Notes under the pieces: model-generated
Seen by the model: only the letters and a program-made list of their open reading frames with translations
What the model was told of the DNA's origin: nothing
The model's database searches: none
Part shown: positions 1 to 5,714 of the stretch, one piece after another
Position numbering within the stretch: position 1 is the stretch's first letter
Layout of the letters: each line of letters begins with the position of its first letter
Made by a program: the position numbers and the translations under genes
Source: an uncultured Lachnospiraceae bacterium
GTDB lineage: Bacteria > Bacillota > Clostridia > Lachnospirales > Lachnospiraceae
Length of the DNA: 5,714 nucleotides
NCBI GenBank assembly: GCA_902767235.1
Contig: CACXGR010000190.1
Coordinates: forward strand, 1-5,714
Reading direction: 5' to 3'

Positions 1-28
1 AAAGAGAAGACTGCAGAGGAAAGGACCC

Positions 29-598
29 ATGAAAAAGAATAATGCGCCGGTGACACGCCGGAACATAATGGGACATCTGAAGACGATCACGAAGCACAGA
101 CACCTGGTCATGCAGGGCTGTTTCCGGGTCGGTCTGTACAGGCAGGGACTCCTGCACGATCTGTCCAAATATTCCCCCGTAGAGTTTATGGTGGGCGCAA
201 GATACTGGCAGGGAAACCGTTCTCCCAACAACGCAGAGCGGGAGGACAAAGGATACAGTGAAGCCTGGCTGCACCACAAGGGCAGAAACCGCCATCATTT
301 TGAATACTGGGTGGACTATAATCTGAGGGGTGAGATGGGCGAGAACCCGGTCATCCCGGTCAGGATGCCCGGAAGATATGTGGTCGAAATGCTCATGGAC
401 CGCATCGCCGCCAGCAAAGTCTATGCGGGCGAGAATTACGACGACTCCTTCCCGCTCAGATATTTTGAACAGGGCACGAAGGTCATGCAGTTTATGCATC
501 CCGACACAGCCGCGCTTCTTCACAAGCTGCTCAAAATGCTTGCCGAGGAGGGAGAGGAACAGACTTTTGCCTATGTGCGCAGACACCTTCACAAATAA
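29..598 (+). CDS. DUF5662 family protein, HD-like metal-binding residues, function unknown
   Basis: This 189-residue protein is recognised by its overall pattern as the DUF5662 family, common in Clostridia and sometimes loosely labelled 'catalase' without evidence. Visible features are an N-terminal GHLKTITKHRHLV stretch (residues 15-27), the motif LLHDLSKYSP (41-50), NRSPNNAERE (63-72), and a His-rich LHHKGRNRHHFEYW block (81-94). These are followed by MLMDRIAASKVY (121-132). The order H23, H43-D44, H82/H83, H89/H90, D124 resembles the metal ligands of HD-domain phosphohydrolases, and HDLSK resembles the HDxxK form. That similarity is my inference; no reaction is established. It has no signal peptide or membrane segment, so it is probably cytosolic. 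The ATG is preceded by AGAGGAAAGGA (bases 15-25), a good ribosome binding site. Its last 26 bases overlap the next gene, which suggests coupled translation. The family call is fairly sure; the biochemical role is unknown. Confidence 0.85.
   Translation: MKKNNAPVTRRNIMGHLKTITKHRHLVMQGCFRVGLYRQGLLHDLSKYSPVEFMVGARYWQGNRSPNNAEREDKGYSEAWLHHKGRNRHHFEYWVDYNLRGEMGENPVIPVRMPGRYVVEMLMDRIAASKVYAGENYDDSFPLRYFEQGTKVMQFMHPDTAALLHKLLKMLAEEGEEQTFAYVRRHLHK
546..558 (+). promoter_or_regulatory. Candidate ribosome binding region for the gene starting at 573
   Basis: The purine-rich run AGGAGGGAGAGGA lies inside the 3' end of the DUF5662 gene. Its nearest Shine-Dalgarno-like core (AGAGGA, 553-558) is 14 bases from the ATG at 573, which is longer than ideal. 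Initiation may therefore rely partly on ribosomes finishing the upstream gene, whose stop lies 23 bases past this ATG. It supports the 573 start but does not prove it. Confidence 0.4.
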
Positions 599-1355
599 AG
601 AACGGGACGAGCGGTTTGCGCGGGCGCTGGACAGGATCGTACATCCGGGCGCACGGGAGCGCCATGGTATCGGCATGCAGAAGGAAAAAACTCTGCATGC
701 CGTTCTTAAGGCTTATGAGGACCCCGACGAGGACCACCACGAGATCCCGATCGAAAACTATATAGCCGATATTTACTGTGAGAAGACCATGTCCATTACA
801 GAGATACAGACGGCGAATATGGGCTATCTGAGAGAAAAGCTCAAGGTATTCCTCCCGCTCTACCACGTCACGGTAGTATATCCCATCCCCGCCGGCAAGT
901 GGGTGACCTGGGTCGATCCCGAGACCGGAGAGCTGGAGAAAAGGAACCGTTCCCCAAAGAAGGGAAACTATTACAATGCCTTTAAGGAGCTGTATAAGAT
1001 CTCACCCTACCTCGACCACCCAAATCTGGACATCAAGCTGATCCTGCTGGATATCGAGGAGTACCGGCTTCGGGACGGATGGGGCAGAGACGGCAAAAGA
1101 GGGTCCCACCGCTTCGACCGCATTCCCACAAGGATCGTTTCCGAGACGGTCCTGACACAGCCCAGAGACTACCTTCAGTTCATTCCCTATGATCTGAAGG
1201 AGCCTTTCACTGCCAGGGAACTGGCTGTGAGCTGCGGATGTCCGAGAGAGAGTTTCTCCACGCAGGCGCTCATCCTCCGCAAATTGGGCGTAATAGAAAT
1301 GACCGGAAAAAGAGGGCGCTCCTATCTCTACAGAGTGGCCCCGCAGATCGATTGA
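573..1355 (+). CDS. Uncharacterised protein: possible PD-(D/E)XK (ExQ) nuclease-like domain plus winged helix
   Basis: This 260-residue protein is not one I can tie to a named family. Residues 39-115 hold a helix (KTLHAVLKAY), acidic residues E57 and E61, then IADI with D66, a strand ending in EIQT (E77-x-Q79), LREKL (86-90) and VTVVYPIP (99-106). The order E, D, E-x-Q, then Arg/Lys helix matches PD-(D/E)XK nucleases in which Gln replaces Lys, as in CoiA-like proteins. This is inferred from motif spacing. A basic stretch, GWGRDGKRGSHRFDRIPTR (169-187), follows. Residues 210-256 (FTARELA, then LRKLGVIEMTGKRGRSYLYRV) look like a winged helix. The frame stays open upstream to 330, but there it only reads through gene 1 in another frame and gives unlikely Ser/Arg-rich sequence, so I start at ATG 573. 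An alternative start is Met35 (base 675), but it would cut into the conserved-looking start of the domain. It lies 19 bases before miaB. Confidence 0.75.
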   Translation: MCADTFTNKERDERFARALDRIVHPGARERHGIGMQKEKTLHAVLKAYEDPDEDHHEIPIENYIADIYCEKTMSITEIQTANMGYLREKLKVFLPLYHVTVVYPIPAGKWVTWVDPETGELEKRNRSPKKGNYYNAFKELYKISPYLDHPNLDIKLILLDIEEYRLRDGWGRDGKRGSHRFDRIPTRIVSETVLTQPRDYLQFIPYDLKEPFTARELAVSCGCPRESFSTQALILRKLGVIEMTGKRGRSYLYRVAPQID

Positions 1356-1374
1356 ATGATAATGAGGAAAAAGA

Positions 1375-2859
1375 ATGTACAATGACATCAACATAGAAGA
1401 GCAGATCGCGGCAATAGACCTGGCGAGCCACGAGCCCGCGGACGAACACAGCCGGGAACTGTATTATATCGGAAAGCTCCGGGCACTGATCCGCGAGAAG
1501 TCCGCCGAGATCGGCAGAGCGCTCACCGCCTGCACCGTAACGTTCGGATGCCAGATGAACGCCAGAGACTCCGAAAAGCTTGCTGGGATCCTGGCCCGCT
1601 CCGGCTTCGTGCTCACCGACTCCGAGAACGCGGACTTTGTGATCTTCAACACCTGCACCGTCAGAGACAATGCCGACCAGAGAACGTTCGGACATCTGGG
1701 CAGGATCAGTCATCTCAAGAAGAAAAACCCGCTCATGAAGGTCGCGGTCTGCGGCTGCATGATGCAGGAGCCGGGAAATGTGGAAAAGATCAAAAAGAGC
1801 TATCCCTTCGTGGATCTGATCTTCGGAACACACAATATTTTCCGCTTTGCCCAGTATCTCTATGAGATATATGATACGGACAAAACAGTCACACAGATCT
1901 GGCAAAAGACAGATCAGATCGTAGAGACCCTCCCTATCGAGCGAAAATACCCCTACAAATCCGGCATCAACATCATGTTCGGATGCGACAAATTCTGCAG
2001 TTACTGTATCGTGCCTTACGTAAGAGGGAGAGAGCGCAGCAGAGATCCCAAAGAGATCCTCAGGGAAGCGGAGAACCTGGCCCGGGACGGCGTCACGGAG
2101 ATCATGCTCCTGGGGCAGAATGTCAATTCCTACGGAAAGGGGCTGGATAACCCCTGCACTTTCGCGCAGCTTCTCGAGGAAGTCTGCAGGATCGAAGGCA
2201 TTCACAGAGTCCGCTTTATGACGCCCCATCCCACAGATCTTTCCTATGACGTCATCGAAGTGATCCGCGACAATCCCAAGGTCGCAAGGCACGTGCATCT
2301 GCCGCTTCAGAGCGGATCGGACAGGATCCTGAAGCGAATGAACCGCCATTACACGAAAGAGCAGTTTATCGAGCTGGCCCGCAGGATCCGGGAGGAGATC
2401 CCGGACGTCTCCATCACGACCGATATCATCGTAGGCTTCCCCGGTGAGACGGCCGAAGATGTGGCAGAGACGCTGGATGTGATCGAGCGCGTCGGATTCG
2501 ACAACGCCTACACCTTTATTTACTCCCCCCGGCGCGGAACGCCGGCCGCTGCCATGAAGGACCAGATCCCCGCAGAGGAAGTCAAGGTCAACTTTGACAA
2601 GGTCCTGTCCGCCGTTCAGCGAAACGCCGCCATGAGAGCCGGCGCTCTTACGGGCAGGATCATGGAAGGGCTGGTCGAGGAAGTAAACGAGCGCAAAGAG
2701 GGATATGTGACCTGCCGCCTGTCCAACAACATGGTCGTCCATATTCCCGGTGATGCATCCATGATCGGCAGCTACAAGCCGATCCTCCTTGAGCAGTGCC
2801 GCGGATTTTACTTTTTTGGCAGGATCGCAGACACAGATTCCGCCGCGGATCCCCAATAA
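1375..2859 (+). CDS. miaB: MiaB, tRNA-2-methylthio-N6-dimethylallyladenosine synthase
   Basis: MiaB is a cytosolic radical-SAM enzyme that methylthiolates i6A at position 37 of tRNAs reading UNN codons, giving ms2i6A. It uses two [4Fe-4S] clusters and S-adenosylmethionine. The 494-residue protein shows the full order. The N-terminal MTTase domain starts at TVTFGCQMNARDSEK (54-68), with cluster ligands C59, C94 and C128. The radical-SAM motif is CDKFCSYC (C204, C208, C211), followed by RGRERSR. LLGQNVNSYG (245-254), LPLQSGSDRILKRMNR (309-324) and TTDIIVGFPGET (348-359) are hallmark MiaB segments. A TRAM RNA-binding domain covers about 423-483. About 50 residues precede the first domain, as in Firmicute MiaB and unlike the shorter E. 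coli enzyme. The ATG has GAGGA (1364-1368) six bases upstream. All catalytic cysteines are present, so the enzyme should be active. The substrate i6A requires MiaA, whose gene is not in this window. Confidence 0.97.
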   Translation: MYNDINIEEQIAAIDLASHEPADEHSRELYYIGKLRALIREKSAEIGRALTACTVTFGCQMNARDSEKLAGILARSGFVLTDSENADFVIFNTCTVRDNADQRTFGHLGRISHLKKKNPLMKVAVCGCMMQEPGNVEKIKKSYPFVDLIFGTHNIFRFAQYLYEIYDTDKTVTQIWQKTDQIVETLPIERKYPYKSGINIMFGCDKFCSYCIVPYVRGRERSRDPKEILREAENLARDGVTEIMLLGQNVNSYGKGLDNPCTFAQLLEEVCRIEGIHRVRFMTPHPTDLSYDVIEVIRDNPKVARHVHLPLQSGSDRILKRMNRHYTKEQFIELARRIREEIPDVSITTDIIVGFPGETAEDVAETLDVIERVGFDNAYTFIYSPRRGTPAAAMKDQIPAEEVKVNFDKVLSAVQRNAAMRAGALTGRIMEGLVEEVNERKEGYVTCRLSNNMVVHIPGDASMIGSYKPILLEQCRGFYFFGRIADTDSAADPQ

Positions 2860-2878
2860 GCAGAAACGAAGGTAATGA

Positions 2879-5566
2879 ATGAGTATGAAGCTGGAAGAAC
2901 AGGATCTGAGCAAGCTCAGTCCCATGATGCAGCATTATCTGAAGACAAAGAAGGAATACCCCGGCTGCATCTTATTTTACCGACTCGGAGATTTCTATGA
3001 GATGTTCTTTGAGGATGCGGAGATCGTGTCCAAAGAACTGGAGCTGACACTGACCGGAAAGAGCTGCGGCCTGCCGGAGAGAGCCCCCATGTGCGGCGTT
3101 CCCTACCACGCCGTGGACAGCTATCTGACGCGGCTTGTGGAAAAGGGCTACAAAGCCGCGATCTGCGAGCAGGTGGAAGACCCCAGGACTGCCAAGGGCA
3201 TGGTCAGGCGGGAAGTGATCCGGATCGTCACGCCCGGCACCAATCTCGACATGGAGTCCATCGACGAGGGGAAGAACAACTTTATATTCTGCATTCTCTA
3301 CGGCGGACAGGGCAAGAGCGGCATAAGCGCCGCGGACGTCACCACGGGAGAGTTTTACGTGACGCAGACGGAGGGAAACCGCAAGATCTACGATGAGATC
3401 GTCCGCTATTCCCCCTCGGAGATCATCTGCAACGACGCCTTTCTGCTTTCGGGTATCGATCTGACAGATCTGCGGGAACGGATGGGCATAGCGGTCAACA
3501 CGCTTGGCCCGCACTATTTTGACGAGGAGCCGGCGGCCAAAGTGCTGGAGGAGCACTTCCATGTATCCAGTCTGATCGCGCTGGGGCTCGATGACCAAAA
3601 AGAGGGCAGCACCGCTGCAGGCGCTCTCCTCCGATATCTGTACGACACACAGAAGAATTCCCTCTCCAATATCACCGGGATCAACGTCTATGCATCCGGA
3701 AAATATATGCTTCTCGACAGCTCCACGAGACGGAACCTGGAGCTGACGGAAACCATGCGGGAGAAGGAAAAACGCGGTTCCCTGCTCTGGGTCCTGGACA
3801 GGACACGCACGGCGATGGGGGCACGACGCCTCCACCAGATGATCGAGCAGCCCCTGGTAGACAGGGAGATGATCGAGAAGAGACTGGATGCCGTAGAGGC
3901 TCTGTGCCAAAATACCGTTGACCGCGACGAGATCCGCGAATACCTGCAGCCCATCTATGACCTGGAGCGCCTGATGACCCGGGTGAGTTACGGCTCCGCC
4001 AATCCCAGGGACCTCATTGCGCTGCGCAATTCCCTCAAAATGCTGGCGCCCATCCGGCAGGTACTGGGCGACTTCGGAGAGGGGCTTCTGAGTGACCTCC
4101 GGGAGGAAATGAGCGATTTTTATGATCTGGTGGACCTTCTGGAAAAATCCATTCAGGACGAGCCTCCGATCCAGGTGCGGGAAGGCGGCATGATCCGGAC
4201 GGGATTTGACGCTGACATCGACAGGTTCCGGGAAGCAAGGACACAGGGACGTCAGTGGCTGATGGACCTGGAGGCCGAGGACCAGCAGCGGACCGGTATC
4301 AAAAATCTGCGGATCCGTTATAACAAGGTTTTCGGATACTATTTTGAAGTGACCAATTCCTTCAAGGACATGGTTCCGGATGACTATCAGAGAAAACAGA
4401 CGCTGGTCGGATCGGAGCGCTATACATCCGATAAGCTAAAGGCCCTCGAGGACACGATCCTGGGCGCTGAAGACAAGCTCAATACGCTGGAATACGACAA
4501 ATTCTGCGAGATCCGCGACGCGGCGGGCGCGCAGATCGCGAAGATCCAGAAAGCAGCCCGCGCGGTAGCTATGCTGGATGTGCTGTGTTCCCTCTCCCTG
4601 ACAGCGGAGAGAGGGCGCTATGTGCGTCCGTCGCTCAACGACAAGGGACTGATCTGCATCAAGGACGGCCGCCATCCGGTCGTGGAGAGAATGCTGCAGG
4701 GGGATTTCATCGCCAATGACACCGTCCTGGACGGCAAAAAGAATGCCATCGCCATCATCACAGGCCCCAATATGGCCGGAAAATCCACCTACATGCGCCA
4801 GGTGGCACTGATCTGTCTGATGGCTCAGATCGGGAGCTTTGTGCCCGCCTCTTCAGCCGATCTGTGCGTGGTGGACCGCATTTTCACGCGGGTCGGTGCG
4901 TCCGACGATCTGGGCAGCGGCCAGAGCACCTTCATGGTGGAGATGAATGAAGTGGCTAACATTCTTCGAAATGCGACGCCCCGCTCCCTCCTGATCCTGG
5001 ATGAGATCGGAAGGGGAACATCCACATACGACGGGCTCTCCATTGCCTGGTCCGTCATCGAGCACATAAGCAACAAGAAATATCTCGGGGCAAAGACGCT
5101 CTTTGCCACCCACTACCATGAGCTCACCGAACTGGAGGGCAAAATAGACAACGTCAGCAACTACTGCGTGGCCGTCAAGGAGAAGGGGGATGACATCGTA
5201 TTCCTCCGCAAGATCATAAAGGGCGGCGCTGACAAAAGCTACGGAATACAGGTGGCCAAACTGGCGGGACTGCCGGACATTGTCATCGACAGGGCCAAGG
5301 AGCTTCTGGAGCAGCTCACGGACAGCGATATCACGGAGAAGATCCAGCGCATCGAGACGAAGGCCGGCGCTGCGCCGCAAAAGGCGGCGAAGGTAAAGCA
5401 CTACGACGATGTGGATCTGGGACAGATGTCCCTCTTTGAGACCGTCAGCGACGAAGACGTTCTGAAGGAACTGGAGTCGATCGACATCTCCAATCTGACG
5501 CCTCTCGATGCGCTCAATACGCTGTACAGGCTGCAGACAGAGCTGAAAAACCGCTGGAAGGGCTGA
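2879..5566 (+). CDS. mutS: MutS, DNA mismatch repair recognition ATPase
   Basis: MutS binds mismatches and small loops as a clamp-shaped dimer, then exchanges ADP for ATP and recruits MutL. This 895-residue protein has every domain. The mismatch-reading domain (about 12-125) carries GDFYEMF, with F39 and E41 matching the F-x-E that stacks on and contacts the mispair. A connector follows (about 135-260), then core and lever helices (from about 275) and the clamp (about 440-540). The ATPase has Walker A GPNMAGKST (629-637), signature DLGSGQSTFMVEMNE (677-691), Walker B LLILDEIGRGTST (704-716) and ATHYHE (743-748). No Smr domain is present, so this is MutS1, not MutS2. It is somewhat longer than the roughly 855-residue E. 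coli and Bacillus proteins. An Ala/Lys-rich linker (828-840) leads to QMSLF (849-853), a beta-clamp binding motif, and a C-terminal helical segment. The ATG at 2879 has GAAGG (2868-2872) six bases upstream; Met3 is an alternative start of little consequence. Confidence 0.98.
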   Translation: MSMKLEEQDLSKLSPMMQHYLKTKKEYPGCILFYRLGDFYEMFFEDAEIVSKELELTLTGKSCGLPERAPMCGVPYHAVDSYLTRLVEKGYKAAICEQVEDPRTAKGMVRREVIRIVTPGTNLDMESIDEGKNNFIFCILYGGQGKSGISAADVTTGEFYVTQTEGNRKIYDEIVRYSPSEIICNDAFLLSGIDLTDLRERMGIAVNTLGPHYFDEEPAAKVLEEHFHVSSLIALGLDDQKEGSTAAGALLRYLYDTQKNSLSNITGINVYASGKYMLLDSSTRRNLELTETMREKEKRGSLLWVLDRTRTAMGARRLHQMIEQPLVDREMIEKRLDAVEALCQNTVDRDEIREYLQPIYDLERLMTRVSYGSANPRDLIALRNSLKMLAPIRQVLGDFGEGLLSDLREEMSDFYDLVDLLEKSIQDEPPIQVREGGMIRTGFDADIDRFREARTQGRQWLMDLEAEDQQRTGIKNLRIRYNKVFGYYFEVTNSFKDMVPDDYQRKQTLVGSERYTSDKLKALEDTILGAEDKLNTLEYDKFCEIRDAAGAQIAKIQKAARAVAMLDVLCSLSLTAERGRYVRPSLNDKGLICIKDGRHPVVERMLQGDFIANDTVLDGKKNAIAIITGPNMAGKSTYMRQVALICLMAQIGSFVPASSADLCVVDRIFTRVGASDDLGSGQSTFMVEMNEVANILRNATPRSLLILDEIGRGTSTYDGLSIAWSVIEHISNKKYLGAKTLFATHYHELTELEGKIDNVSNYCVAVKEKGDDIVFLRKIIKGGADKSYGIQVAKLAGLPDIVIDRAKELLEQLTDSDITEKIQRIETKAGAAPQKAAKVKHYDDVDLGQMSLFETVSDEDVLKELESIDISNLTPLDALNTLYRLQTELKNRWKG

Positions 5567-5583
5567 AAGCAGACAGAACAGAT

Positions 5584-5590
5584 AAAGGTG
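5584..5590 (+). promoter_or_regulatory. Ribosome binding site that fixes the mutL TTG start
   Basis: AAAGGTG sits seven bases upstream of the TTG at 5598, a normal Shine-Dalgarno spacing. Since the frame is closed by TAA at 5583-5585 and holds no ATG or GTG before the MutL homology, this site and the TTG together define the start. Confidence 0.7.
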
Positions 5591-5597
5591 CAGAGCA

Positions 5598-5714
5598 TTG
5601 GAAATCCATTTACTGAGTGAAGAGACTATAAACCGAATCGCAGCCGGAGAGGTCGTCGAGCGTCCCGCCAACGTCGTTAAGGAACTGGTGGAGAACGCCA
5701 TCGATGCGGGCGCT
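5598..5714 (+). CDS. mutL: MutL, DNA mismatch repair protein, 5' end only (cut by window edge)
   Basis: MutL couples mismatch recognition by MutS to strand removal, using an N-terminal GHKL ATPase. In most bacteria lacking MutH it also nicks DNA through a C-terminal endonuclease site, which is outside this window. The 39 visible codons read as MutL: LLSEETINRIAAGEVVERP (residues 5-23), then VVKELVENAIDAGA (26-39). E29 and N33 sit in GHKL motif I as catalytic Glu and Mg-binding Asn, at the same numbers as in E. coli MutL. That agreement supports the chosen start. The start is TTG: the frame has a TAA at 5583-5585 and no ATG or GTG between it and the conserved sequence. AAAGGTG (5584-5590) lies seven bases before the TTG. 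The gene follows mutS by 31 bases in the usual Firmicute order. The gene continues past the window end. Confidence 0.96.
   Translation, partial: MEIHLLSEETINRIAAGEVVERPANVVKELVENAIDAGA

Larger units (their letters stand above)
1..5714 (+). other. Probable operon: DUF5662 - unknown nuclease-like gene - miaB - mutS - mutL
   Basis: All genes are on one strand. The first pair overlaps by 26 bases, and the other gaps are 19 bases (1356-1374), 19 bases (2860-2878) and 31 bases (5567-5597). These gaps hold little more than the ribosome binding sites. I see no GC-rich hairpin with a T-run and no clear -35/-10 pair in any of them. Co-transcription is inferred from this packing. Any main promoter would lie upstream of base 1, and internal promoters inside coding sequence cannot be excluded. 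Joint miaB-mutS-mutL clusters are common in Clostridia, so that part is expected. The two upstream genes are less usual company. Confidence 0.65.

Noticed and set aside
330..572. Upstream extension of the putative nuclease gene to an ATG at 330
   Set aside because: This part is the +1 frame of the DUF5662 gene and gives a Ser/Arg/Cys-rich sequence typical of out-of-frame reading. Accepting it would mean a 269-base overlap.
1356..1374. Possible promoter or terminator in the short gap before miaB
   Set aside because: The gap is 19 bases, A-rich, and fully accounted for by the ribosome binding site. It has no hairpin or spaced -35/-10 boxes.
2875..2877. ATG four bases before the chosen mutS start
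   Set aside because: It is in another frame and does not lead into MutS; it is incidental to the ATG-rich start region.
1270..2925. Long open reading frame (551 codons) on the - strand opposite miaB
   Set aside because: It lies antisense to a complete, motif-rich miaB. Its translation shows no recognisable domain, and it arises from the codon bias of the real gene.
2972..3910. Open frame of 312 codons on the - strand opposite mutS
   Set aside because: It is fully antisense to conserved MutS domains, its protein resembles no family, and it has no context for a separate gene.
4853..5701. Open frame of 282 codons on the - strand across the mutS end and mutL start
   Set aside because: It overlaps the MutS ATPase and the MutL start, both unmistakable, and has no recognisable domain.
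1..5714. Many GATC sites, as might suggest Dam-directed mismatch repair
   Set aside because: The sites mostly follow from heavy use of ATC for Ile and of GAT before C-starting codons. No MutH or Dam gene is in the window, and Clostridia normally use MutH-independent repair.

Overview
The window is a compact, single-strand stretch of bacterial chromosome, and all five genes read on the + strand. Gene order (miaB-mutS-mutL), protein sequence and GAGG/AAGG-type ribosome binding sites suggest a Firmicute. The likeliest group is a Clostridia/Lachnospiraceae-type organism with a moderately high GC genome (mid-50s percent by eye). That placement is an inference from protein style and synteny, not a measured result.

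Layout: (1) 29-598, a DUF5662-type protein with an HD-like set of His/Asp residues. (2) About 573-1355, a protein I cannot assign to a named family. Its N-terminal half reads like a PD-(D/E)XK nuclease fold with an E-x-Q variant, and its C-terminus looks like a winged helix. It overlaps gene 1 by 26 bases. (3) 1375-2859, miaB, the radical-SAM methylthiotransferase that makes ms2i6A37 in tRNA. (4) 2879-5566, mutS, the mismatch recognition ATPase, with a C-terminal beta-clamp binding motif. (5) 5598 to the window end, the first 39 codons of mutL, starting at a TTG codon.

Gaps between genes are -26, 19, 19 and 31 bases. I see no terminator or convincing promoter in any of them, so the genes are probably co-transcribed. 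The promoter would lie upstream of base 1 if it serves the whole set. MutS and MutL act together in post-replicative mismatch repair, and MiaB acts on tRNA. Genes 1 and 2 have no established role here. The possible nuclease beside mismatch repair genes is the most interesting feature, but the link is only positional. The rest is ordinary core genome: I found no mobile element, CRISPR array, RNA gene or notable repeat.
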